A stretch of DNA of 56,814 nt, from assembly GCA_035476635.1 (NCBI GenBank), contig DATILI010000115.1, positions 1-56,814 on the forward strand. Direction: 5' to 3'. Shown here in pieces: positions 24,391-32,180 of the stretch; the first letter of the stretch is position 1, and every line of letters starts with the position of its first letter. The DNA is from DATILI01 sp035476635 (lineage in GTDB: Bacteria; Pseudomonadota; Gammaproteobacteria; Burkholderiales; Burkholderiaceae_C). The position numbers were made by a program, and so were the translations under genes. The notes beneath the pieces were generated by a model. It made no database searches, was not told where the DNA came from, and worked only from the letters and a program-made list of their open reading frames with translations.

Positions 24391-24795
24391 ATGCCGCACG
24401 TCACCTTGCAGTACACCGCCAACCTGGAAACCGAAGTCGACATTCCGGGCCTGTGCCAGGCCTTGGCGCAGACATTGGTCGCACTGAAAGACGAGGCCGG
24501 CGGCGCGCTCTTTCCGATTGGCGGAACGCGCGTGCTGGCCTATCCCAGCGTGCACTACGCGGTGGCGGACGGCAAGGATGACTACGGGTTTTGCTACATC
24601 AACGTGCGCATCGCGCCGGGCCGCAGCGACGCCATGAAGAAGAAGGCGGGCGACGCGCTGCTGGCGCAGGTGCAGGCGCATTTCGCTGCGGTGTTCGAGA
24701 AGCGGCATGTCGGCGTGACCTTGCAAATCGATGAAAGCCCGGGCCAGGTGTATGACGCCAAGCACAGCAATCTTCACCCACTCTTCAAGAAATAA
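24391..24795 (+). CDS. hpaF: HpaF: 5-carboxymethyl-2-hydroxymuconate delta-isomerase
   Basis: Predicted 134 residues, the length of CHMI enzymes (trimeric tautomerase superfamily). The protein starts MPHVTLQYTANLE, so after Met removal Pro-1 becomes the N-terminal catalytic base. The rest (VHYAVADGKDDYGFCYINVRIAPGRSDAMKKKAGDALLAQVQAHFAAVFEKRHVGVTLQIDE) fits HpaF/HpcD. It converts 5-carboxymethyl-2-hydroxymuconate to the OPET tautomer. A 45-bp gap with the 14-bp tandem repeat separates it from hpaD, the largest gap inside the pathway genes after hpaR-hpaG1. Confidence 0.92.
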   Translation: MPHVTLQYTANLETEVDIPGLCQALAQTLVALKDEAGGALFPIGGTRVLAYPSVHYAVADGKDDYGFCYINVRIAPGRSDAMKKKAGDALLAQVQAHFAAVFEKRHVGVTLQIDESPGQVYDAKHSNLHPLFKK

Positions 24796-24813
24796 GCATC
24801 GGAAGCAAGGCCC

Positions 24814-25614
24814 ATGTTCAGCCAAGACCTCATCGCCCAACTCGCCGCCGAACTGCACCAGTCCGAAAAGACGCGCGTGCAGGTCGAGCATTTTTCCAAG
24901 CGCTTTCCCGAGATGACGGTCGAGGACGGCTACGCCGTCTCGCGCGCCTGGGTCGCGATGAAGATTGCAGAGGGCCGCGTGGTGCGAGGCCACAAGATCG
25001 GCCTGACCTCGCGCGCCATGCAGATCGCCAGCCAGATCGACGAGCCGGACTACGGCACCCTGCTGGACGACATGTTCTTCGCGCCGGGCGACATCCCCGC
25101 CAGCCGCTTCATCGCGCCGCGCGTGGAGGTGGAACTGGCCTTCATGCTCAAGCGCAAGCTGGAGGGCACGCGCATCACGGTGGAGGACGTGCTGGCAGCC
25201 ACCGAGTGGGTGCAACCCGCCATCGAGATCATCGACGCGCGCATCGAGCAATTCGACCGCCACACCAAGCGCATGCGCCGTGTGCAGGACACCATCAGCG
25301 ACAACGCCGCCAACGCCGGCATCGTGCTCGGCGGCCAGCAGGTGCTGCCGCATGCGGTCGACCTGCCCTGGTGCGGCGCGGTGCTGCGCCAGAATGGCGC
25401 GGTCGAGGAGACCGGCCTGGCAGCCGGCGTGCAAGGGCATCCCGCCATCGGCGTGGCCTGGCTCGCGATGAAGCTCGCGCCCTGGGGCGAATGCCTGCAG
25501 GCCGGCGAGGTCGTGCTGGCCGGCTCGTTCACGCGCCCCGTGGCGGCCAAGGCCGGTGACCAGTTCGATGCCGACTACGGCCCGCTGGGCCGCTTTGAAT
25601 TCCGCTTTGTTTGA
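24814..25614 (+). CDS. hpaH: HpaH: 2-oxohept-4-ene-1,7-dioate hydratase
   Basis: Predicted 266 residues, within the FAH/MhpD hydratase family. Motifs are EDGYAVSRAWVAMKIAEGRVVRGHKIGLTSRAMQ (substrate loop), YGTLLDDMFFAPGDIPASRFIAPRVEVELAFMLKRKLEG with the metal-binding acidic residues, WVQPAIEIIDARIE, and CLQAGEVVLAGSFTRPVAAKAGD. It adds water to the dienoate to give 4-hydroxy-2-oxoheptane-1,7-dioate, the HpaI substrate. It sits 18 bp after hpaF in the operon. Confidence 0.92.
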   Translation: MFSQDLIAQLAAELHQSEKTRVQVEHFSKRFPEMTVEDGYAVSRAWVAMKIAEGRVVRGHKIGLTSRAMQIASQIDEPDYGTLLDDMFFAPGDIPASRFIAPRVEVELAFMLKRKLEGTRITVEDVLAATEWVQPAIEIIDARIEQFDRHTKRMRRVQDTISDNAANAGIVLGGQQVLPHAVDLPWCGAVLRQNGAVEETGLAAGVQGHPAIGVAWLAMKLAPWGECLQAGEVVLAGSFTRPVAAKAGDQFDADYGPLGRFEFRFV

Positions 25615-25638
25615 ACCTCTTGCGCAGAAAGAAAGGCA

Positions 25639-26466
25639 ATGGCCATGCAAACCCCCGTGAATCCCTTCAAGCAGGCACTTCGCAACAAACAGGTCCAGAT
25701 CGGCCTGTGGCTGGGCCTGGCCGACGCCTACAGCGCCGAGATCTGCGCCGGCGCCGGCTTCGACTGGCTGCTGATCGACGGCGAGCATTCGCCCAACGGC
25801 CTGGCCAGCATCCTGGCGCAGGCGCAGGCCATTGCCGCCTACCCCACCGCGCACGCGATCGGGCGCGTGCCCGTGGGCCATGGCCACGTGGGCATGGCGA
25901 ACATCAAGCAGTACCTTGACCTGGGGCTACAAACCTTGCTGGTACCGATGGTCGACACGCCGGAGCAGGCCGCCGAGGTCGTGCGCGCCATGCGCTACCC
26001 GCAAAACGACGGCAAGGGTGGCGTGCGCGGCATGGGCGGCGCCCGGGCCTCGCGCTGGGGCCGCTATCCCGCCTATGCGCTGGAAGCCAATGCCCAGGTC
26101 TGCCTCCTGGTGCAGGCCGAGAGCCGCCTGGCGCTGGACAACCTGGACGCCATCGCCGGCACCGACGGCGTGGATGGCGTCTTCATCGGCCCGGCCGATT
26201 TGTCGGCCTCGCTCGGCCACGTGAACAACCCCGGTCACCCGGAGGTGCAGGCCGCCATCGAGAACGCCATTGGCCGCATCGTGAAAGCCGGCAAGGCCGC
26301 CGGCATCCTGACACCGGACGAAGCGCTGGCGCGGCGCTACCTCGAACTCGGCGCCAGCTTTGTGGCCGTGGGGCTGGACACCAACCTGCTGGTCAAGTCC
26401 ACCAGCGCACTCGCCGCCAAGTTCAAGAACGGCGTTGCGGCCGCACCGGCCAGCAAGACCTATTGA
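25639..26466 (+). CDS. hpaI: HpaI: 4-hydroxy-2-oxoheptane-1,7-dioate aldolase
   Basis: Predicted 275 residues; ATG 25645 (MQTPVNPF) is an alternative start two codons in. HpcH/HpaI class II aldolase motifs are NKQVQIGLWLGLADAYSAEICAGAGFDWLLIDGEHSPNGL with the catalytic region, QYLDLGLQTLLVPMVDTPEQAAEVVRAMRYP, GGVRGMGGARASRWGRYPAYA with the active-site Arg, and GTDGVDGVFIGPADLSASLG with a metal-binding Asp. It cleaves the last intermediate into pyruvate and succinic semialdehyde. No succinic semialdehyde dehydrogenase gene lies nearby, so that step must be encoded elsewhere. Confidence 0.94.
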   Translation: MAMQTPVNPFKQALRNKQVQIGLWLGLADAYSAEICAGAGFDWLLIDGEHSPNGLASILAQAQAIAAYPTAHAIGRVPVGHGHVGMANIKQYLDLGLQTLLVPMVDTPEQAAEVVRAMRYPQNDGKGGVRGMGGARASRWGRYPAYALEANAQVCLLVQAESRLALDNLDAIAGTDGVDGVFIGPADLSASLGHVNNPGHPEVQAAIENAIGRIVKAGKAAGILTPDEALARRYLELGASFVAVGLDTNLLVKSTSALAAKFKNGVAAAPASKTY

Positions 26467-26497
26467 GACTCCGGCCCTTTGATTTGGAGCAACCACC

Positions 26498-27280
26498 ATG
26501 AATGCCATCCTGAAACCCGCGGGCGGTGCCGCCCGCGTCCATCCCGACGAAGGGGCCGCGCGCGTGCAGCTCGCCGCCTGCTACCGCATCTTCGCGATGC
26601 TGGGCTGGACCGAGATGATCTACAACCACATCACGGTGCGGCTGCCGGACAGCGTGACGGGTGGGGCAAAACAGTTCCTGATCAACCCATTCGGCCTGCA
26701 CTACAGCGAAGTCACGGCGAGCAACCTGCTGAAGATCGACGTGCACGGCAACAAGCTGGACGACAACCAATGGCCCGTGAACCCGGCCGGCTTCACGGTG
26801 CATGCGGCCATCCACCAAGGCCTGCCCGATGCGCATTGCGTGATGCACACGCACACGACAGCCGGCGTGGCCGTCGCCTGCACACAAGGCGGCCTGGCGC
26901 AAAACAACTTCTATTCGGCCCAGCTGCACGACATGGTGGCCTACCACGACTTCGAGGGCATCACCATCCATGCCGACGAAGGTCCGCGACTGCTGAAGAA
27001 CATCGGCGACAAACCCGTGGTCATCCTGCGCAACCACGGCCTGCTGGCCTGGGGCACGACCTTGCCGCTGACCTTTGTGCGGCTGTGGACCTTGCAGCGC
27101 GCCTGCGAGATCCAGCTGGCGCAGGCCGCACTTGGCCCGGCGATTGCCGTGTCCGAAGCCGTGGCCGCCAAGACCACCCAAGACAGCTTCCAGTTCGACG
27201 CGCAGTTTGGCGCCGGGCAGGACGTGTTCGACGCGCTGACCCGGCAGGTCGACCGCATCGACACCAACTACAAGAGCTAG
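26498..27280 (+). CDS. Class II aldolase/adducin-family protein
   Basis: Predicted 260 residues. The zinc-dependent class II aldolase fold shows the ligand set in IYNHITVRLP, CVMHTHTTAGVAVACTQGG and VVILRNHGLLAWG, with an acidic residue in the ATPRLLKNIG-type region (HADEGPRLLKNIGDKPVV). Relatives include fuculose- and ribulose-phosphate aldolases, decarboxylating keto-acid enzymes and adducin-like proteins of unknown role. It follows hpaI by 31 bp on the same strand, and the ketopantoate-reductase-like gene follows by 7 bp. The pair is not part of the classical hpa operon, so its job in aromatic or keto-acid metabolism is open. Confidence 0.82.
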   Translation: MNAILKPAGGAARVHPDEGAARVQLAACYRIFAMLGWTEMIYNHITVRLPDSVTGGAKQFLINPFGLHYSEVTASNLLKIDVHGNKLDDNQWPVNPAGFTVHAAIHQGLPDAHCVMHTHTTAGVAVACTQGGLAQNNFYSAQLHDMVAYHDFEGITIHADEGPRLLKNIGDKPVVILRNHGLLAWGTTLPLTFVRLWTLQRACEIQLAQAALGPAIAVSEAVAAKTTQDSFQFDAQFGAGQDVFDALTRQVDRIDTNYKS

Positions 27281-27287
27281 CGCAAAA

Positions 27288-28280
27288 ATGAGTCTCAAGA
27301 CGATTTCCAAGGTTTGCATCTATGGCGCCGGCGCCATCGGCGGCTGGGTCGGTGCGGGCCTGGCTGCTGCGGGCTGCCAGGTGAGCGTCGTGGCGCGCGG
27401 CGCAACATTGGCCGCATTGCAGCAAGACGGGCTGCGGCTGCAAAAAGGTGACAGCACCACGTCAGCCGTTGTGCAAGCCAGCGCCAGCCCGGCTGAGCTC
27501 GGCGTGCAGGACCTGGTGGTGGTGGCCGTGAAGGCCCCTGCCCTGCTCGACGTGGCACGCCAGATCGCGCCGCTGATCGGCCCCGACACCATCGTGCTTA
27601 CCGCGATGAATGGCGTTCCCTGGTGGTTCTTCCAGGGTTTTGGCGGCGCCTACAACGGCACGCAACTCAAGGCCGTGGACGCCACCGGCGAGATCGGCGC
27701 CGCGATTCCGGCGACCAACATCATCGGCTGCGTGGTGCATGCCAGCTGCGCCCTCAACGGCCCGGGCTTTGTGCGCCACCACTTCGGCAACAAGCTGATC
27801 CTCGGCGAGCCGGCGGGGGGCGCCAGCGCGCGCGTGCAGGCGTTGTCAGCCTTGCTGGTGAAGGCGGGCTTCGAGGCGCCGGTCTCTGAGCAAATCCAGA
27901 AGGACGCCTGGTACAAGCTCTGGGGCAACATGACGGTGAACCCGGTGAGCGCGATGACCGGCGCCACCACCGACCTGATCCTGGGTGACGACCTGGTGCG
28001 CGGCTTCATCTCCAGCGTGATGCTGGAAGCGCGCGAGATCGGCGCGCGCGTCGGCATCCCGATCGCCGAGCAACCCGAAGACCGCCACGCCGTGACTCGC
28101 AAACTCGGCGCCTTCAAGACGTCGATGCTGCAGGATGTGGAAGCCGGGCGCGCGGTGGAACTCGATGCCCTGGTCACCGTGGTGAAGGAGCTCGGCGCCT
28201 TGACCGGCGTGCCGACACCTTTTACCGACGCCCTCCTGGGCCTGAGCCGTCTGCACGCGCGCATGCGCGGCTTGTATTGA
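27288..28280 (+). CDS. Ketopantoate reductase (PanE/ApbA)-family oxidoreductase
   Basis: Predicted 330 residues. The N-terminal Rossmann motif is VCIYGAGAIGGWVGAGLAAAGCQVSVVARGATLAAL. The family Lys is in EQIQKDAWYKLWGNMTVNPVSAMTGATTD, and the C-terminal ApbA_C domain follows. Family members reduce 2-dehydropantoate or related 2-keto/hydroxy acids with NADPH. Genomes usually carry a true panE elsewhere; this catabolic context suggests a different keto-acid substrate. It is 7 bp from the aldolase gene and ends at the VapBC promoter region. Confidence 0.82.
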   Translation: MSLKTISKVCIYGAGAIGGWVGAGLAAAGCQVSVVARGATLAALQQDGLRLQKGDSTTSAVVQASASPAELGVQDLVVVAVKAPALLDVARQIAPLIGPDTIVLTAMNGVPWWFFQGFGGAYNGTQLKAVDATGEIGAAIPATNIIGCVVHASCALNGPGFVRHHFGNKLILGEPAGGASARVQALSALLVKAGFEAPVSEQIQKDAWYKLWGNMTVNPVSAMTGATTDLILGDDLVRGFISSVMLEAREIGARVGIPIAEQPEDRHAVTRKLGAFKTSMLQDVEAGRAVELDALVTVVKELGALTGVPTPFTDALLGLSRLHARMRGLY

Positions 28281-28293
28281 CGCCAAATTGGCG
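28281..28293. promoter_or_regulatory. Candidate VapB operator palindrome
   Basis: CGCCAA-A-TTGGCG (28281-28293) is a perfect inverted repeat immediately after the panE-like stop and 35 bp before the antitoxin ATG. A TTGACG -35-like hexamer (28277-28282) abuts it. Ribbon-helix-helix antitoxins usually bind short palindromes in their own promoter, so autoregulation is plausible. Confidence 0.45.
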
Positions 28294-28327
28294 CCACAAT
28301 GGATCTTGAATCCGTTTCGGAGGAGAG

Positions 28328-28666
28328 ATGCCGAATCTATCGATCAAGGACGTACCCGAGGCATGGGCCGAGGCGCTGCGCCGGCGTGCGGCGAACAACC
28401 ACCGTTCGCTCCAGGGCGAACTGATGGCCATCGTCGGCTGTGCGGTCGCAGAAGCCGAGGCGACATCGACCACAGCTGGGGCTGGCAACGCCCCTTCCAA
28501 GCCGGTGCGCATTGTGGGCTACGACCGCAGCGGCTACCCCATCGTCCGCCAAGGATGGAAAACCGTGGAACAAGTCGCTGCGGAACTCCAGGCAAAGTAT
28601 CCCAAACCCATCCTCGACCAGATGCCAAGCGTCGACCTGATCCGCCAAGACAGGGATAGCCGTTGA
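28328..28666 (+). CDS. VapB/FitA-type ribbon-helix-helix antitoxin
   Basis: Predicted 112 residues with a strong GGAGGAG site just before the ATG. The first ~40 residues, MPNLSIKDVPEAWAEALRRRAANNHRSLQGELMAIV, fit the FitA/Arc ribbon-helix-helix fold: an N-terminal beta strand, then helices with the NNHRSLQGE turn. The C-terminal part (YPIVRQGWKTVEQVAAELQAKYPKP), the likely toxin-binding tail, is longer than usual. It overlaps the PIN-domain toxin start by 4 bp (TTGA), the standard coupled arrangement that keeps antitoxin in excess. Confidence 0.82.
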   Translation: MPNLSIKDVPEAWAEALRRRAANNHRSLQGELMAIVGCAVAEAEATSTTAGAGNAPSKPVRIVGYDRSGYPIVRQGWKTVEQVAAELQAKYPKPILDQMPSVDLIRQDRDSR

Positions 28667-29100
28667 CCACCGGCACTCGCCCTCTGTATGTGGCTGAGCC
28701 TCCGGCGCACTATCTGGCGCGGCCGCCGCTCGTGCTGGACTGCAGCGCGCTCGCCGGGTTGGTGTTTCGCGAGCCTTGGTACGAGCAGGCGCAAAAGCAC
28801 ATCGAGGGCCGGACCTTGCACGCGCCGAATGTGCTGCAGGCGGAGATCGCCAGTGTGGCGCTTAAAAAGCAGCGCCTAGGCGAACCGCATGCCGCAGATG
28901 GCCTGGCCCAGGCTGCCGACATGGAGATCGACCTGCATCGAATCGACATCGGGGAAGTTGTCGCCCTCGCGCGGCAATACCAGCTTTCTGCCTATGATGC
29001 CGCCTATCTCTGGCTTGCCTCCGAACTGAAAGCGCCGCTGGCGACGTTCGACGCCCGGCTCGCCGCGGCGGCGAAGACCCATCTGGCAAACCTCGGCTAG
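28663..29100 (+). CDS. PIN-domain ribonuclease toxin (VapC-type)
   Basis: Predicted 145 residues from TTG 28663, overlapping the antitoxin stop by 4 bp. PIN active-site acids are visible: Asp in PPLVLDCSALAGLVF, Glu in NVLQAEIASVAL and Asp residues in YDAAYLWLASELKAPLATFDARLA. They would coordinate Mg2+/Mn2+ for RNA cleavage. VapC toxins cut tRNA or rRNA when freed from antitoxin. About 25 residues precede the first catalytic strand, slightly long, so a later start is possible. Confidence 0.82.
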   Translation: MTTGTRPLYVAEPPAHYLARPPLVLDCSALAGLVFREPWYEQAQKHIEGRTLHAPNVLQAEIASVALKKQRLGEPHAADGLAQAADMEIDLHRIDIGEVVALARQYQLSAYDAAYLWLASELKAPLATFDARLAAAAKTHLANLG

Positions 29101-29114
29101 ACGACACCCTGCCC

Positions 29115-30020
29115 ATGCCCTCCAGCCCCCGCGCGCTCAGCGGCGCCGCCTTTGCCACCTTGCTGCTGATCGCGCTGATGATGGGTGCGAACCATGTCGC
29201 CGCGCGCGTGGCGTTCAACAACGGCGTCGATGTCGCGACCGCGGTTGCGTTTCGCAGCGCCGTCACGGCCGGCGTGGTCACCGCGTTGCTGTTCATCCAG
29301 CGCGTGCCGATTGCGTTTGGGCCGCGCCACAAGCGCTTTCTGCCCATCATCGGCCTGTTGATCGGTGTCCAGAGCCTATGCCTGTACTCGGCCGTGGCGC
29401 GGCTGCCGGTGGCGCTGGCGCTGCTGGCGTTCAACACCTATCCGTTGTGGACTGCGCTGTGGGACCGGCTGTTGTACCGCCGCAAGCCCGAGCGCGCGCT
29501 GGTGATCGCCATGCCGGTCATCCTGCTCGGTCTGGCGCTGGCGCTGGACGTGTTCGGCGCCGCTTCGGGCCTGGGTGCAGCCGGCCAATGGGGCCGCATC
29601 GGCACCGGCGTGGGCTTCGCACTGGCGGCAGCGGCCACCTTCGGCATCGCGCTGGTGCTCACGCAGCACGAAACCGGCGACCTCGATGGCCGGGTACGCA
29701 CCGCCACCACCATGGCGATCGCCGCCATCGTGGCACTGGGCAATGTCGGGTTGCAAGGCGGCTTTCATTTGCCGCAGGCCACGGCCGGCTGGTGGGGCCT
29801 GGCCACCCTGACCTTCCTCTACGGCACCGCCTTCACCATCATGTTCACCGTGTTGCCCAAGCTCGGCGTGGCCGGCAACTCGGCCATCATGAATGTGGAG
29901 CCGGTATTCGCACTGGTGCTGGCCTGGCTGATCCTCGGGCAATCGATCGCGCCGATCCAGGTCGGTGGGGCGCTGCTGGTGGTGGGCGCGGTGATGGCCC
30001 TGGGCCTGCGGCGGCGCTGA
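29115..30020 (+). CDS. EamA/DMT-family transporter
   Basis: Predicted 301 residues with about ten hydrophobic segments in two EamA repeats (AFATLLLIALMMGANHVAARVAFN opening the first, GRIGTGVGFALAAAATFGIALVL opening the second). The C-terminal span NSAIMNVEPVFALVLAWLILGQSIAPIQVGGALLVVGAVMAL is typical, with a Pro/Glu-containing loop. Such proteins usually export amino acids or metabolites. It starts 14 bp after the toxin gene and converges with the MetC-like gene 8 bp away. Confidence 0.85.
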   Translation: MPSSPRALSGAAFATLLLIALMMGANHVAARVAFNNGVDVATAVAFRSAVTAGVVTALLFIQRVPIAFGPRHKRFLPIIGLLIGVQSLCLYSAVARLPVALALLAFNTYPLWTALWDRLLYRRKPERALVIAMPVILLGLALALDVFGAASGLGAAGQWGRIGTGVGFALAAAATFGIALVLTQHETGDLDGRVRTATTMAIAAIVALGNVGLQGGFHLPQATAGWWGLATLTFLYGTAFTIMFTVLPKLGVAGNSAIMNVEPVFALVLAWLILGQSIAPIQVGGALLVVGAVMALGLRRR

Positions 30021-30028
30021 CGGCTTTC

Positions 30029-31180
30029 TCAGAGCTTGGCCAGCGCGCTGGCAAGATCGTCGCGCAAGTCCTGCGGATCTTCCAGGCCGACATGCAGCCG
30101 CACGAGGCGGCCTTCGTCGGGCAGCACGCTCAAGGTTCGCAAGTGGTAGGGAACGGCCGGCAGCACCAGGCTCTCGAAACCACCCCAACTCGTTCCCAGG
30201 CTGAAGAGTTGCAATGCGTCGATGAAGGCGGCGAACGCGGTTTCGCTGCACGGCGCCAACTCGAAGGTAAACGGCCCGGCCGCCCCGGAAAACTGTTCGC
30301 GCCACAGCGCGTGGCCCGGGTCGGACTCCAATGCAGGAAACATGACGCGCCTGACCTGCGCTTGCTGCTGCAACCAAAGGGCTATTTCCATTGCGGTTTG
30401 CTGGTGGCGTTGCAACCGGACAGCCAGCGTGCGAAGACCGCGCAGCGTGAGCCAGCAGGCGTCGGGCGCCGCGTGCACCCCGCTGCGATCGAAATAGCTC
30501 CGGGTGCTGGCGAGATCCTCATGGGAACCCGTGATCAAGCCCAGCATCAGGTCGGAATGGCCGTTGATGTACTTGGTCGCCGAGTGGATCGAAATATGGA
30601 CCCCAAGCGCGTGGGCGTCGAAGAAGACCGGCGTACCCCAGGTGGAATCGGCTGCCACCGGTATGTTCCTGCGCCGTGCCGCCGCGCAGACCGCGCGCAC
30701 GTCGAGCATTTCCATGGTCAATGAAGCAGGCGTCTCGATGTAGACGAGGCTGGTGTTGTCGCGCAGTAACGGGGAAATGTCGGCACCGTTCGAAAAGAAC
30801 TCGATCTCGGTGCCCCAGGCAGCCAGCTCCTTCTCGCAGAAGATGCGCGTCGGCCCGTACACACCGTCGCTGAGCAGCAGATGCTTGCCTGACCCGGCAT
30901 GTGCGCTCAGGACCGCGACGATGGCCGCGAGGCCGCTGGCCGCCGCAAGGCATGTTTGCGCTCCTGCGAATGCTGCCATGGCGCGTTGCAACTCGAACGT
31001 GGTCGATGTCCCCGAGCGTCCATAGCGCGGCGAATCGAACACCGTCTGGTGGTGCGCGTGCTTGTAGTCGGCCAGGGTCTCGAACACCACGGTGGATGCG
31101 CGCACCAGCGGTGGATTGATGGCCTGGGCCGACTTGGCCGTGGCGCGGCCCGAGTGAACCAGGAACGTATCTGTGTGCAT
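30029..31180 (-). CDS. metC: Cystathionine beta-lyase-like PLP enzyme (MetC family)
   Basis: Predicted 383 residues from ATG 31180 (MHTDTFLVHSGR); longer in-frame readings run through the divergent AraC gene. Cys/Met metabolism PLP motifs are RYGRSGTSTTFELQRAMAAFAGAQTCLAAASGLAAI, VAADSTWGTPVFFDAHALGVHISIHSATKYINGHSDLMLG, where Lys in SATKY binds PLP, and WGGFESLVLPA near the C-terminus. SxGTxT and STWGTP are those of cystathionine beta-lyases, which split cystathionine to homocysteine, pyruvate and ammonia. A role on another sulfur amino acid is possible. It is divergent from an AraC regulator across 48 bp. Confidence 0.85.
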   Translation of the reverse strand: MHTDTFLVHSGRATAKSAQAINPPLVRASTVVFETLADYKHAHHQTVFDSPRYGRSGTSTTFELQRAMAAFAGAQTCLAAASGLAAIVAVLSAHAGSGKHLLLSDGVYGPTRIFCEKELAAWGTEIEFFSNGADISPLLRDNTSLVYIETPASLTMEMLDVRAVCAAARRRNIPVAADSTWGTPVFFDAHALGVHISIHSATKYINGHSDLMLGLITGSHEDLASTRSYFDRSGVHAAPDACWLTLRGLRTLAVRLQRHQQTAMEIALWLQQQAQVRRVMFPALESDPGHALWREQFSGAAGPFTFELAPCSETAFAAFIDALQLFSLGTSWGGFESLVLPAVPYHLRTLSVLPDEGRLVRLHVGLEDPQDLRDDLASALAKL

Positions 31181-31228
31181 GCGAAGTACCAATGAATGGG
31201 TTGAGTCCGGCGTCGATAATAGGTTGGC

Positions 31229-32035
31229 ATGCCAAAGCCAGACCGCCAGGAAACATCGCCGAAGCGCCAGGATGCAGGCCTGTGGGCAACACTCGCAAGA
31301 ACGCATGCGGCAGGCAGCGTTTTGCCTCGGCACCAGCACCGGACCGGTCAACTGGTATTTGCAGTCAGCGGGGTCATGCTGGTGGAGACGCACCAGGCGC
31401 GGTGGACCATCCCGCCGCAACGCGCGCTGTGGGTACCGCCGCGCCACCCGCACACCATCCACATCATCTCGAACACCGAGATGCGCACGGTTTATTGCCA
31501 ACCGGATCTGATCGCGCAATGCATGGCTTTTGTGCGCCAGGACGAAGTCCATGCCGTGGCCGCTTCAACGCTCATCAAGGAACTCGTGCTCGGCCTTTTC
31601 GACGCCCAGTTCGACCACGCCACGCGGCAGTTGATGGCTTGCTTGCTGTTGCAGACGCTGCGGCAGACGCCGAGCCTGCCAACCCATCTGCCGATGCCGG
31701 CAAGCGACGGCCTGCGCCACGCCGTGGCACTGCTGCTCAAGACCAATCGCTGGCAATTGCCGATGCACCAGCTCGCGTCCGTGGCGGCGATGTCCGAGCG
31801 CAGCTTCACGCGCCGCTTCACCGCCGAGGTCGGTTTGAGTTTTCGCGTCTGGCGACAACGCGCACGCATCATTGCGTCACTCGACCTGCTGGCATCGGAC
31901 CGCCCGATCAAGACCATCGCCCACACCTTGCAGTTCGAGAGTGCGGCAGCCTACATCGCCGCGTTTCGCGCGCTCATGGGCCGTACGCCGAACGCGTTTC
32001 GGCAGGGGAATCAGGGCGCGGGAGTTGCGATATAG
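31229..32035 (+). CDS. AraC-family transcriptional regulator with cupin domain
   Basis: Predicted 268 residues. Residues ~20-110 form a cupin-like sensing domain (GSVLPRHQHRTGQLVFAVSGVMLVETHQARWTIPPQRALWVPPRHPHTIHI). The last ~95 carry the two AraC helix-turn-helices, the first in PMHQLASVAAMSERSFTRRFTAEVGLSFRVWRQRARIIASLDLLAS and the second in PIKTIAHTLQFESAAAYIAAFRALMGRTPNAFR. The HQHRTGQ segment is frequent in repressors of adjacent efflux or metabolic genes. It is divergent from metC, its likely target, with only 48 bp between the starts. Confidence 0.88.
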   Translation: MPKPDRQETSPKRQDAGLWATLARTHAAGSVLPRHQHRTGQLVFAVSGVMLVETHQARWTIPPQRALWVPPRHPHTIHIISNTEMRTVYCQPDLIAQCMAFVRQDEVHAVAASTLIKELVLGLFDAQFDHATRQLMACLLLQTLRQTPSLPTHLPMPASDGLRHAVALLLKTNRWQLPMHQLASVAAMSERSFTRRFTAEVGLSFRVWRQRARIIASLDLLASDRPIKTIAHTLQFESAAAYIAAFRALMGRTPNAFRQGNQGAGVAI

Positions 32036-32180
32036 CGAGGCACTCGCCGACGGCTGCGCGAGGCAGCTTGGGCGTAGCAAAAGTCTCTCTGAAATTCAGT
32101 CCGACCGCATGCACCGGAAGCACGGGCTCCTGGCTTCGCGGCACTGAATGCACCATGCCAAAACCGACCGTCGGCAACCA

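Noticed and set aside
23467..25887. 806-codon open frame on the minus strand opposite hpaD-hpaF-hpaH-hpaI
   Set aside because: It is antisense to four well supported hpa genes, its composition is the mirror of high-GC third-position bias (His/Ala/Val-rich), and no domain is visible.
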